Source: RBG-13-43-22 sp040755035
GTDB lineage: Bacteria > Desulfobacterota > RBG-13-43-22
NCBI GenBank assembly: GCA_040755035.1
Contig: JBFMBU010000254.1
Coordinates: 1 to 64,000, forward strand
Reading direction: 5' to 3'
DNA: 64,000 nt
Position numbers and translations under genes: made by a program. The stretch's first letter is position 1, and every line of letters starts with the position of its first letter. Below the pieces are notes generated by a model. That model was given only the letters and a program-made list of their open reading frames with translations, was not told the DNA's origin and ran no database searches. This document shows positions 31,342-40,324 of this stretch, in pieces.

Positions 31342-32451
31342 TTAAATTTTTGGCTGAAAGGGCCGGTCATACCCGGTCATTTCCACATAACCCTTTCCTT
31401 CCACTGACCGCCCCCGATGAATCCCTTTTACTTCCACCGCCCCCTCCCAATAGGTAACGCCGGTGCTCTTGGAGGTTACCAGCTCCTGGTCATTGATTAA
31501 GGGGGTTAGTTCCAGCTTCAAATCATTTTCCGGCAGTAAAATCTCCCAGGCCGCCGGATAAACCGCCCCGGTTCGAGGGCTCTTCCAGGATTTCAAGGTC
31601 CGGATTTTAATCCTCTCGACCGGGAGATGCCTGCTTTTTCCCCCAGCTAACATCAGAGTCCCGCTGGAGCGGGGATCCACCTGACCCTGCACTTGCCGAA
31701 GCTGGTAGAGCATCAAATCCGTTCCATCGTTCAACTGGATGGAGAACCAGTCCCAGCCGACCTGATTTTCGGCCAGCTGGTTGCTGCCGAACTCGTGGTC
31801 CATCCAACTCAATCCCTGGACCGGTATCCTTTTTCCTTTCCGTGTTAAATACCCTTCAGTTTTCATCCGGGTCAGGGAATAATAGTGTGAGGCCTGACCT
31901 GGTTTCGGTCCCTTCTGGCTGACCCCGTCAAGACCGTGGACCAAAGGGGGACGAACCGGAATCAGAGTCAGGGCCAGGGCCAGATCCCGGTCCCCGGCCT
32001 GAAGTCGATGGTTCGTCCCTTCCTCGTCTACCTGCCAGCTTTCCAGCCAAACCCGATAGCGTCTGCCTTCGGCCCCTGCCAATCCCAGACTGCCCCTGGA
32101 AATTTTTTCTTTGAACTGAAAAATCCGACCCTCGACCTCGGTAACGGCCAGATGGGCCAGATACACCTCCCGCAGCTCCCAGCGGGACCCCTTGAGGGGT
32201 AATGATCCGGGAATCAAACCGACCCGAAAAAAAGTCAACTGGTAACCGAATCGTTCCCCGGCGGGACCGGTAAGATGACCGTTGTAGTACCACCATTCGG
32301 TCCTGAAATCCTTGTGTGCCCGGTGATCTCGGGGGAATTCGAATTTCCATCCCGGCAGAGCGGATTTAAAGGAAGGGGAATCAGGGGCAGCCAGGCTGAT
32401 CCCGGCCAGAAGAGATAGGAAAAAAAGGAAAAAGAATAGAGAAAAAGACAC
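31342..32451 (-). CDS. AttH-like lipocalin/carotenoid-hydratase-fold protein, exported
   Basis: The mature part (about 330 residues) has the AttH/CrtC-like double-barrel signatures FRTEWWYYNGHLTG, FGYQLTFFRVGLIPG, and SWMDHEFGSNQLAENQVGWD then FSIQLNDGTDLMLYQLRQ. Such proteins are usually encoded with a LolCDE-type ABC transporter, as here. Start uncertain: the open frame extends to 32613, but that stretch is low-complexity repeat; GTG at 32449-32451 would give a signal peptide (FSLFFFLFFLSLLAG). The gene lies 90 bp behind the permease. Confidence 0.82.
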   Translation of the reverse strand: MSFSLFFFLFFLSLLAGISLAAPDSPSFKSALPGWKFEFPRDHRAHKDFRTEWWYYNGHLTGPAGERFGYQLTFFRVGLIPGSLPLKGSRWELREVYLAHLAVTEVEGRIFQFKEKISRGSLGLAGAEGRRYRVWLESWQVDEEGTNHRLQAGDRDLALALTLIPVRPPLVHGLDGVSQKGPKPGQASHYYSLTRMKTEGYLTRKGKRIPVQGLSWMDHEFGSNQLAENQVGWDWFSIQLNDGTDLMLYQLRQVQGQVDPRSSGTLMLAGGKSRHLPVERIKIRTLKSWKSPRTGAVYPAAWEILLPENDLKLELTPLINDQELVTSKSTGVTYWEGAVEVKGIHRGRSVEGKGYVEMTGYDRPFQPKI

Positions 32452-32457
32452 GGGGAA

Positions 32458-32701
32458 GCGGAGAAACGGTGACGCGAAGACACGGAGAAATGCTTTTTTA
32501 TGGCTCTTAAAGTTTTTTTCGCCCCTTCTCCCCTTCTCGCTCTCTCCCCAATCCTTGGTACTTTCTCTCCCTCCCACTTTACCGCTCATCTCCGTTTCCC
32601 CGCTTCTCCCCATCCCGTCGCCCTCTCGCCCCCTCTCCGCTTCCTGTTTTTTTTAATTCCCCAATCCGCAATCCGAAATCCGCAATCCGCAATCCGAAAT
32701 C
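32458..32701. repeat. Low-complexity string between AttH-like gene and permease
   Basis: Purine/pyrimidine-biased strings occur here, such as CGGAGAAACGGTGACGCGAA near 32459 and CAATCCGCAATCCGAAATCC near 32662. The sequence is probably non-coding repeat that lengthened the upstream region of the AttH-like gene; frames through it are unreliable. Confidence 0.6.
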
Positions 32702-32705
32702 AAGA

Positions 32706-35279
32706 TCATTCCTCTCTGATCATCTCCTGGGCGCTTTTTCGGACAGCCATGCGGGAGGGAATCCAACCGGAGAAAAAGGACCCCAGGACAATGATTCCCA
32801 GGGTTTGAAGGTATATCGTCCCTGACCAGTGAAAGGGAATGGTCCAGCCGAAGGATTGTTTATTAATGACAAAAATCAAAATAAGCGACAGGAGCGTCCC
32901 GGACGCCGCTCCCCAGATCAGGCTGAAAATCCCCATCAGGGTGGTTTCGGTGAGGATCATTCTCCGGACCTGTCCGCTTGCGGCTCCCACCGCTTTAAGT
33001 ATACCCAGTTCCCTTTCCCGGAACAGTACGGAAATGGCGCTGGAATGGAGGATCCCCAGGAAGGCCATTAAGACGGCAATGGCCTCCAGAATATAGGTGA
33101 TGTGAAAGGTCTGGTCAAAAATTTTCAGGATCTGGTCCCGCAGTTCCCGATTGGATATGATGACCAGGGTCGAACGATCGGCGAATCTTTTCAAAATCGA
33201 TTCCCGCACCGGGTTGATTTTTGAAGGGTCCTTAAGGTAGAGCCTTAGACCGTTGATCCGGGGATCCTGCCAGTAGCGGAGAAAAAGAGTACGGTCCATC
33301 CAGACCGCCCCTCCTTCGGTCCGGTAATCATAGAAAACACCGGCCACCGAAAAGCTATGGGGCCCCCCGGCGGTCATCATCTCCAGCCGGTCACCGGGTT
33401 TCAGATGCAGTTGTCCGGCCAGGATTTCAGAAACCAGGATTCCTTCAGCGTTCAAAGCCTGATTAAAGATATCCTCCCCTTTCCCCTGGGTAAAGGAAAG
33501 TCCGCCATACCGCTGAATGACCGCCAGGTCTCCTGACCAGATGCGCAGGGAATAACCCCGCAGGTCCGTGCTGACTCCCCGGTAGGCATAGACATGGGCC
33601 AGTTCTTTCATGCTTTTTATTTCCTCCACCACCCGGGGATCCATAAACTGGGAAAAGCCCTGGTTGGAAGGAAAAATGGGACCGACAAAGAGGTCTCCGC
33701 TCACCGATCGGCTGATCCAGTTATCCACTCCCTGGCGGAAACTGCGGATCATCAATCCGATGCTGATCAACATGGCCACGGCAATCATCAGGGCAGCCAT
33801 GGAAACGGCCATACGGCCGGCATAGCGGTTGACATAGTTCCCACCCAGCCAGGCGGAGATGAAACCCTTTTTCCTCTTCAGGCGGGAAATAAAAAGGCGG
33901 TTGATCCCCCAGCGGATCCCACCGGGGAGCAGCAGGGAAAAACCCAGGGTCAGGGTCAGGGTGGAGGCGAATCCTCCCACCGGCCAATGGTCCCAGGGCG
34001 GAAGCCAGGTCAGGGGGAGGGAAACGAGCAGCAACCCCAGCCCTCCCAGGGTCAGCTTCCAGTTCCGGGATTTTACGGGTCCGATCAATCCGGTTTTTTG
34101 ATAAAGGACTTCCCGGGGCTCGAGCCTGGAGGCCTGTCTGGCCGGAAGATAGGCCGAGATCATGGAAGCGGCGATGGAAAGCAGGAGAAAAAGCAAGGTC
34201 TCGCTCGGGGAAAAGGGAATATCCGCCACTCCGACCATGGCATACAAATCGTTAATGGTCCTGGAAACGGTTTCCAGCAGAAATCCGGCCAGAACCCAGC
34301 CACCCAAGATCCCCAGCAAACCGCCGATCAAACCGTACCCGGCTGCCTCCCAAAGGATCAGACGCAGGATCTGTCCCGGAAGCATTCCCAGCGACCTTAG
34401 AACACCCAGGTCCTTACGCCGCCGGGCAACAGATAATGAGGCCGTATTGTAAATGAGATACATACCCACCAGAACGGCGATAAAACTTAAAGCGGTCAGG
34501 TTCAGTTGATAGGAACGGATCATCCGCTCTGTCCCCTGTTCCCTTCCGCCTGCTGGAATCCATCGCACACCCGGGGGAAGAATGGCCTTTAACTCCTGCA
34601 AGCGGATATCCTCCTCGCCGCCCTCCCGCAGAATCAAGTCGATGCGGTCCAAACCCCCTCTTTTCCCGAACACCTCCTGAGCCTGGGCGATATCCATCAG
34701 GCCCATTTGTCCACCGAAAACCTGAGTGGTCCCTCGGCCGTCCAAAAGAACCGCAACCGTGAGCTTCTGATAACGTCCGTTAACTAAAACAGAAAAGGAG
34801 TCTCCTTTCTTCAACCCCACTTGGGCGGCGAATTCACGGGGAAGGGCGACGGCCCGCGGGGTAAGCAGCAGGGCAAGAAGGTCCGCTTCCGTAAGGGAGG
34901 AAAGGGCCCCGGAATATCGGCCGAATTCTCTTTCGGAAAAGTAATCGAGCCCTATGATCAGGATGGCCTGATTAGGGGGGCGGTGCAGGGTGGAAGAAAA
35001 TTCTACTACCGGTGCGGCGGCTTGAACTTCCGGGTGTTTTTTTATTTGGGGGAAAAGGTCTTCCTCGATCTCTTTTCCTTCCCGGACCAACTGCCATTCG
35101 GCCTTCCCGGATACGGCCTGAACCGTTTTTTTAAAGGACTTTAAAGAAGCCCCCACCGTCAAATGAATACTGACGAAAACTGTGACCCCCAGGGCCAAAC
35201 CGAAGAGGGTCAGTAGGGATTGACGCCAGGACTGGAGATAGCGTCGCAGGATAAAGAGCCGATAAACCTTAATGATCAT
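32706..35279 (-). CDS. FtsX/MacB-type ABC transporter permease
   Basis: This 857-residue protein starts with an N-terminal membrane helix and a MacB-like periplasmic domain (residues about 40-260), then three spans with the FtsX pattern SVARRRKDLGVLRSLGMLPG, a second periplasmic domain, and three C-terminal spans with LFRERELGILKAVGAASGQV. This duplicated layout is that of the AttF/AttG and LolE-like permeases. It partners with the ATPase at 35269, which it overlaps by 11 bases. It probably moves lipid or lipoprotein-like cargo in concert with the AttH-like protein. Confidence 0.92.
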   Translation of the reverse strand: MIIKVYRLFILRRYLQSWRQSLLTLFGLALGVTVFVSIHLTVGASLKSFKKTVQAVSGKAEWQLVREGKEIEEDLFPQIKKHPEVQAAAPVVEFSSTLHRPPNQAILIIGLDYFSEREFGRYSGALSSLTEADLLALLLTPRAVALPREFAAQVGLKKGDSFSVLVNGRYQKLTVAVLLDGRGTTQVFGGQMGLMDIAQAQEVFGKRGGLDRIDLILREGGEEDIRLQELKAILPPGVRWIPAGGREQGTERMIRSYQLNLTALSFIAVLVGMYLIYNTASLSVARRRKDLGVLRSLGMLPGQILRLILWEAAGYGLIGGLLGILGGWVLAGFLLETVSRTINDLYAMVGVADIPFSPSETLLFLLLSIAASMISAYLPARQASRLEPREVLYQKTGLIGPVKSRNWKLTLGGLGLLLVSLPLTWLPPWDHWPVGGFASTLTLTLGFSLLLPGGIRWGINRLFISRLKRKKGFISAWLGGNYVNRYAGRMAVSMAALMIAVAMLISIGLMIRSFRQGVDNWISRSVSGDLFVGPIFPSNQGFSQFMDPRVVEEIKSMKELAHVYAYRGVSTDLRGYSLRIWSGDLAVIQRYGGLSFTQGKGEDIFNQALNAEGILVSEILAGQLHLKPGDRLEMMTAGGPHSFSVAGVFYDYRTEGGAVWMDRTLFLRYWQDPRINGLRLYLKDPSKINPVRESILKRFADRSTLVIISNRELRDQILKIFDQTFHITYILEAIAVLMAFLGILHSSAISVLFRERELGILKAVGAASGQVRRMILTETTLMGIFSLIWGAASGTLLSLILIFVINKQSFGWTIPFHWSGTIYLQTLGIIVLGSFFSGWIPSRMAVRKSAQEMIREE

Positions 35280-35946
35280 CCAGGATTTTCCCGTCCCTCA
35301 AATGAATAACCCGATGGGCCAGGACATCCGCCTCCCGGGAATGAGTGGCAATAATGATCGTCTGTCCTTTTCCCTGGTTTAAAGCGGCCAGAATCGACAA
35401 GACCTGTGCCCCGGTATGGGAATCGAGATTGCCGGTAGGCTCATCGGCCAGAATCACCCTGGGGGAGTTGATCAGGGCCCGGGCAATGGCTACCCGCTGT
35501 TGTTCCCCCCCGGACAATTCATGGGCGCGGTGTTTTCGGCGATGGGTCATTTCGGTTTGGACCAAAAGCGCCTCCACCAGACCGGCCGTTTCCTGATCAT
35601 CAAAACCATCCAGCCAGCGGGGTAAAGCAATATTTTCTTCTACGGTCAACATGGGAATCAGGTTAAAGGACTGGAAGATGGTCCCCACCTGACGGCGGCG
35701 GAAAAGGGTCCGCTCTTTTTCCGAAAGGAGAGTGATCTCCCGGCCGTCCACCCGGATTTCCCCGGAGGAAGGCCGGTCCAGGGCCCCGATCATGTTCAAG
35801 AGGGTCGTTTTCCCGCATCCGCTTTTCCCGGAGAGCACCACCATTTCCCCCTGAGCAACAGCGAGATCAATTCCCTGAAGCGCCCGCACTTCCCCGGCTT
35901 CGCTGGGATAGGATTTTGAGATGTTGCGGAGTTCGATGAGGGGCAT
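35269..35946 (-). CDS. LolD/MacB-type ABC transporter ATPase
   Basis: This 225-residue protein has Walker A SGKSGCGKTT, Q-loop FQSFNLIPMLTVEEN, signature ELSGGEQQRVAIARALIN, Walker B VILADEPTGNLD and H-loop IIATHS. It powers the neighbouring FtsX-type permease. Its ATG immediately follows the TAA of the PP-loop gene, so the two are tightly linked, and it overlaps the permease start by 11 bases. Confidence 0.95.
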   Translation of the reverse strand: MPLIELRNISKSYPSEAGEVRALQGIDLAVAQGEMVVLSGKSGCGKTTLLNMIGALDRPSSGEIRVDGREITLLSEKERTLFRRRQVGTIFQSFNLIPMLTVEENIALPRWLDGFDDQETAGLVEALLVQTEMTHRRKHRAHELSGGEQQRVAIARALINSPRVILADEPTGNLDSHTGAQVLSILAALNQGKGQTIIIATHSREADVLAHRVIHLRDGKILDDH

Positions 35947-36933
35947 TTATATCATCCACTCCCTGAAATGATCCTTCATCTCCTTGACTGCCATAATGAT
36001 CCACCTCCGTTCCCCTTGTCCCATTTGCACAGGAAGAGGCTGTTCCCCAGGGGCATCGCTGTAAGCCAGACAAAGTCGGGCCATCATTTGCCAATCTTCT
36101 TCCTGGCAGATCCGGCCGAGAGCGAGAACAAGCGGACCGGGGTAGGTTAGGGTTCGGGCCCAACCGTCCTCAGGGCTGATAACGGTTTCAATGAGTTCAT
36201 TTTCTTTTTGGTTTCTACCCACCACTATCTTGAGGGCAGAACCCGAACGGAAATGACGGCCCGTCTTAAGCAGCTCCACCTCCCGCAGGGGCGGGTCCGG
36301 GCAGTGAGAAAACAGTTCCTTCAAGCGCCTGGAAAAAACGGGATCCGTCAAAAGGCAGCCCCCGGCCGGGGCCGGGTAATCCCGGATCCCGTATCGCTCA
36401 GCCAGGGCCATCTGTCGTTTACGGGACCTTCCTTGAATGTCCAATAAACGGGATCGATCCACCAGGCCTTCTTTTTCGGGCCCGGTCTCCGGCAGCAACA
36501 GGGCGCTCAAAGGACGGAGGACCCGATCCACCAGGCCGGATGCCTTTTCCACGGCCCGCAACGAGGGCCTGGTTTGAGAAAAAGGCCTTTGCCCCAGCAC
36601 TTCTCCGCTAAAGATAAAATCCACCCCCTCCTTTTCCTTCATTTCTCCGGCCTTGCGGACCATGAGGGCGTGACAATCGATACAGGGATTCATTCCCTTG
36701 CCGTATCCGTATCTGGGGGCTTTAAGCATTCTCCAGTGCTCTTCCGTGATATCCAGGATCTCCAGGGGGATTCCCAATTGATCAGCGGCCTGGATGGCTT
36801 TTTCCGGACCGAAAAAGGGCGTGCGGAAAGAAATTCCCAGGACCTGGATCCCTTGATCTAAAAGCAATCGGGCGGCCAAGATGCTGTCCAGACCGCCCGA
36901 AAGCAAACCTGCTGCTTTAATGGTTCGACTCAT
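35947..36933 (-). CDS. PP-loop tRNA-thiolation-like protein (ThiI/MnmA-like with NFACT-R domain)
   Basis: This 328-residue protein begins with the ATP-pyrophosphatase P-loop LLSGGLDSILAARLLLDQ, has NPCIDCHALM (a Cys pair) and a third cysteine in PAGGCLLTDP, and ends in a beta domain with SGSALKIVVGRNQKENELIE as in NFACT-R (DUF814) proteins. The fold and cysteines point to sulfur transfer onto tRNA, but which position is modified is not known. It heads the operon that continues with the LolD-like ATPase and permease; whether that pairing is meaningful is open. Confidence 0.75.
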   Translation of the reverse strand: MSRTIKAAGLLSGGLDSILAARLLLDQGIQVLGISFRTPFFGPEKAIQAADQLGIPLEILDITEEHWRMLKAPRYGYGKGMNPCIDCHALMVRKAGEMKEKEGVDFIFSGEVLGQRPFSQTRPSLRAVEKASGLVDRVLRPLSALLLPETGPEKEGLVDRSRLLDIQGRSRKRQMALAERYGIRDYPAPAGGCLLTDPVFSRRLKELFSHCPDPPLREVELLKTGRHFRSGSALKIVVGRNQKENELIETVISPEDGWARTLTYPGPLVLALGRICQEEDWQMMARLCLAYSDAPGEQPLPVQMGQGERRWIIMAVKEMKDHFREWMI

Positions 36934-36948
36934 TATTGCCTTTTAAAA

Positions 36949-37053
36949 GTAGCTCGTAACTCGTATCTCGTGAATCGTATCTCATCTATCCGGCCATTAA
37001 AAACGGCAACCCCGACCTCTCGCTTCACGAGATACGAGATACGAGCTACGAGC
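36949..37053. repeat. 26-bp inverted repeat of CTCGTATCTCG type
   Basis: GTAGCTCGTAACTCGTATCT (from 36949) and its inverse at the right (ending GATACGAGCTAC near 37051) agree at about 25 of 26 positions, about 50 bases apart. It sits in the gap between the PP-loop gene and the next minus-strand gene. The same string type occurs at 10512 and 40238. Confidence 0.75.
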
Positions 37054-37061
37054 CACATGCT

Positions 37062-37460
37062 TCAATCCCTCACCGAAACCAGATTGCAGCGGCAGCCGAT
37101 GTGCATCACGATCCGATTAAGTTTATCGTATTCATTGAGGGGGAAAATCCGGCTGGCCATCTTTTGACACTCGGAACAAACCAGATCATCACCTCGTGTT
37201 TCCCAGCGCAGCCCGGTTAAACGGGACCGCTTAGCGTCATGAATCACCCGGCGCCAGAGGGCCCTTTTTTCGATTTCCAGTTCCTTGGCTTTTTCCAGAG
37301 ACATGGCCCCGCCGTAGGGCAAATGATAAAACCATCTCGGTTCCTTTTCCATCAAAGTCTCCATTTCCACTCTGGCCTCCTTGATGAAATCCAAAAAAGG
37401 CTTGTTCCCTTCGGCTTTATTGGCTTCCTTCTTTTCCTTGTCTTTTTTCCAAAACGGCAT
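37062..37460 (-). CDS. Small protein with CxxC...HxxCRC motif, unknown function
   Basis: About 132 residues from ATG 37460 (MPFWKKDKEKKEANKAEGNK, with GGAGG upstream). The C-terminal VCSECQKMASRIFPLNEYDK then HIGCRCNLVSV is a likely zinc site similar in outline to the C-terminal region of some phage minor head (SPP1 gp7-like) proteins. The rest is helical and charged. No phage genes are nearby, so a domesticated or unrelated metal-binding role is equally possible. Function unknown. Confidence 0.6.
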   Translation of the reverse strand: MPFWKKDKEKKEANKAEGNKPFLDFIKEARVEMETLMEKEPRWFYHLPYGGAMSLEKAKELEIEKRALWRRVIHDAKRSRLTGLRWETRGDDLVCSECQKMASRIFPLNEYDKLNRIVMHIGCRCNLVSVRD

Positions 37461-37575
37461 GAGGCCTCCTTCGTACAAGATCAAATATCTTTGGAAAACC
37501 GGGGCATCCCTTCCAATCGAACCGCTTGACCGCCGATTAAGAGATAACGGACCTGATGAAGATTAAAAAGACGGA

Positions 37576-37770
37576 CTAATTCGTCCATTTAACCCCCCCC
37601 CTTTCGGCGATTTCCATCAAATATTCCATTTTCCATTGATTCATTTCTTCGTAAGAGCGAAATTTTTTGGCCTTGAATTTCGGCAAACCGGACGGTTTCG
37701 GCAAGGGGGAGACCTCGGGGTTATTCACCCATAAAGTAAATTTACCATAATAATCGTCGGAAAACTTCAT
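37576..37770 (-). CDS. Small conserved-looking protein, unknown function
   Basis: About 64 residues from ATG 37770 (MKFSDDYYGKFTLWVNNPEV), with AAGAAGG upstream; an earlier start would add an unlikely hydrophobic stretch. The protein ends MEIAERGGVKWTN and has a basic centre (KFKAKKFRSYEEMNQWKMEY). No domain is recognised. It lies between the CxxC protein and the divergent PAS/HD-GYP sensor. Confidence 0.5.
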   Translation of the reverse strand: MKFSDDYYGKFTLWVNNPEVSPLPKPSGLPKFKAKKFRSYEEMNQWKMEYLMEIAERGGVKWTN

Positions 37771-37947
37771 TACCTTCTTTCCCCAAAAAATTATGAGGCA
37801 AGTATAACCAACTTGAGGGCTTGGGTCAAGAAATCCCTTTCCCCCTATTACTTGATAAACAAAAAGGCTTGAGTTGTTGAAAGTTGTATGTAACAATTAT
37901 TCACATGTGCGTAGAACTCTATGCTTACGTTGCTTAGGAAAATGCAG

Positions 37948-40167
37948 ATGTCCGAAAAAGCCCCGACCAAGAAAGAACTCCTGAGAGAAATGGCCGTTCT
38001 ACGGCAAAAACTGGAAACCGCCGAGAGCCAATATTCTGCGATAATAAACAATCTGGCCGACGGGTATTACGAAGTGGACTTAAATGGAAACCTGACTTTC
38101 TTCAACAACTCCCTGGCGACCATCTTTGGTTATCCGCGGGAGGAACTGCTGGGGATGAACAATCGGGAATATACGGATCAAGAAAACGCCCTAAAAATGT
38201 ACCAGGCCTTCAATCTGGTCTACCGAACCGGCACCCCGATCCGGGGGGTCCGTTTTGAAACCATCACCAAACAAAAAAATCAGAGGCAGTTGGAGCTGTC
38301 CATTTCTCTGCGCCGGGACGAGGAGGGCCGCCCAGTCGGATTCCAGGGCATTGCCCGGGACATCACCGATCTGATTGATTTTCAAAAAAGCCTCAAGGCC
38401 GGCGAGGAACGCTACCGGAACATCATCGAGACCATCAATGATCCTTACTATGAAGTGGATCTGGAAGGAAATTTAACATTTTTCAACGATGCTTTTCTCA
38501 GGGGTTTTAACACCACCAAAGAAGAACTGCTGGGCATCAACTACCGGGAGTATACCGATCAGGAAAACGCCGATATCTTATTTGAGGCTTTTAACCGGGT
38601 ATTCCAGACCGGTGATTCCCTCAGTGGGATCCGGCATGAAGTAATCACCCCTAATACCCATTGGAGGGGGATCTTCGAAGCCTCGGTCTCCATGATCAAG
38701 GACACCTCGGGAAATCCGGTCGGATTCAGGGGGATTTCCCGGGACATGACCGACCTGATCCGAATCCAAAATGATCTCAAAGCCAGCGAGGAACGCTACC
38801 GGAACATCATCGAAACTATCGAAGACGGCTACTACGAAGTGGACCTTAAAGGGGACCTGACCTATTTCAACGACGCTTATTCCAGGATCATGGGTTACAG
38901 CCGGGAAGAATTGACAGGCATGAACAACCGTCAACGGACCGATCCGGAAAATGCCCGCATCGCCTTTCAGGCCTTCAATCGAATCTTTCACACCGCTGAA
39001 CCGGCCCAGAACATCCAGTATGAAATCCTGGCCGGGAACGGAGAAAGAAAAACCATTGCCACTTCCGCCTCTTTGATCCGGGAGGCGGACGGAAACCCTG
39101 TCGGATTCCGGGGGATCATGCGTGATATTTCTGAGATCCGGCGGGCGGAGAAATCTTTAAAACTCAGTGAGGAACGGTTTCGCATCGCGGCCGAAAGCGC
39201 CAGCGACTTCCTTTATGAGTGGGACCTCCAGTCCGGGGAAATTCGCTGGTTCAGCAGCGCTGAAGAAAAACTGCTTCAAATATTCGGGGAAATTCCTGTC
39301 CAGGCCTCCGCTTTTGAAAGGCACATCCACCCCGAAGATCTTGAACACATCAATCAAGCCATCAGACGGCATGTCCGGGATCGGGAACCCTACCTTGAGG
39401 GCTACCGGTTGATCGGGAAAGAGGGCCGGATCTTTCATATCAGGGCCGCCGGCAAGGTTTTGCGTGATGAGAAAGGATGGGCTTATAAGTGGATCGGAGC
39501 CATCAGCGATATCACCGAACAAAAAAAATCAGAAGAACAGTTAAGACAGAGCATATACAAATTGCACAAATCCATGGGCGGGATCATCCAGGCCATGGCC
39601 CTGACTGTGGAAAGCAAAGACCCCTATACCGCCGGCCACCAGCAGCGGGTTTCCAGTCTGGCCCGCATCCTGGCCCAAGAAATCGGTCTTTCCACCGACC
39701 AGGTGGAAGCGGTACGTTTGGCCGGGGTGGTCCACGACCTGGGCAAGATTTCGGTACCGGCGGAGATCTTAAGCAAACCCACGGAACTGACCCCCCTGGA
39801 ATTCGGCCTGATCAAGGCCCATCCCCAAACCAGTTATGACATCCTGAAAGATATCGATTTCCCCTGGCCTGTGGCCCGGATCGTTCTCCAGCACCATGAA
39901 CGCCTCGACGGCAGCGGATATCCCTTCGGCCTCAAAAAAAAAGATGTTCTGATCGAGGCCCAGGTGCTGATGGTGGCCGATGTGGTGGAGGCCATCGCCT
40001 CCCACCGGCCCTATCGCCCGGCCCACGGGGTGGAAGCGGCCCTGGAGGAAATAGAAAAAAACAAGGGGAGTTTATACAATACGGTGGTAGTAGAGGCCTG
40101 TTTACGGCTGTTCCGGGAGAAGGGATTTTTTTTCGGAGAACCGTTCCAGTACCATCCGCCGGAATAG
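37948..40167 (+). CDS. PAS-rich HD-GYP cyclic-di-GMP phosphodiesterase
   Basis: About 739 residues. Three similar PAS domains follow one another (each with the pattern YYEVDLxGNLTFFND and ELLGMNNREYTDxENA), then a fourth, diverged PAS (ESASDFLYEWDLQSGEIRWF). The C-terminal HD-GYP domain has HQQRVSSLARILAQEIGL, GVVHDLGKISVP, HHERLDGSGYP and VADVVEAIASHRPYRP: a complete metal-binding HD-GYP site. It should hydrolyse cyclic-di-GMP in response to signals sensed by the PAS domains. ATG 37948 is preferred (MQMSEKAPTKKELLREMAVL); an upstream ATG at 37921 is possible. Confidence 0.93.
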   Translation: MSEKAPTKKELLREMAVLRQKLETAESQYSAIINNLADGYYEVDLNGNLTFFNNSLATIFGYPREELLGMNNREYTDQENALKMYQAFNLVYRTGTPIRGVRFETITKQKNQRQLELSISLRRDEEGRPVGFQGIARDITDLIDFQKSLKAGEERYRNIIETINDPYYEVDLEGNLTFFNDAFLRGFNTTKEELLGINYREYTDQENADILFEAFNRVFQTGDSLSGIRHEVITPNTHWRGIFEASVSMIKDTSGNPVGFRGISRDMTDLIRIQNDLKASEERYRNIIETIEDGYYEVDLKGDLTYFNDAYSRIMGYSREELTGMNNRQRTDPENARIAFQAFNRIFHTAEPAQNIQYEILAGNGERKTIATSASLIREADGNPVGFRGIMRDISEIRRAEKSLKLSEERFRIAAESASDFLYEWDLQSGEIRWFSSAEEKLLQIFGEIPVQASAFERHIHPEDLEHINQAIRRHVRDREPYLEGYRLIGKEGRIFHIRAAGKVLRDEKGWAYKWIGAISDITEQKKSEEQLRQSIYKLHKSMGGIIQAMALTVESKDPYTAGHQQRVSSLARILAQEIGLSTDQVEAVRLAGVVHDLGKISVPAEILSKPTELTPLEFGLIKAHPQTSYDILKDIDFPWPVARIVLQHHERLDGSGYPFGLKKKDVLIEAQVLMVADVVEAIASHRPYRPAHGVEAALEEIEKNKGSLYNTVVVEACLRLFREKGFFFGEPFQYHPPE

Positions 40168-40237
40168 GTTTTTATTTCCAGGACAGGGGGATCATTTCGG
40201 AGAACTTTTCCCGGATGTGAATAAGAAAACCCAAAGG

Positions 40238-40268
40238 TATCTCGTTCCTCGTATCTCGTATCTCGCTT
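40238..40268. repeat. CTCGTATCTCG-type repeat string
   Basis: TATCTCGTTCCTCGTATCTC and following bases repeat the same short unit as at 10512 and 36949. It lies between the HD-GYP gene and the convergent glutaminyl cyclase gene. Confidence 0.6.
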
Positions 40269-40324
40269 GCCAAGCCATGATGAATGGAAGCCAGGGATCG
40301 CCTCGGGGTCACGCCGCCCCCGCT

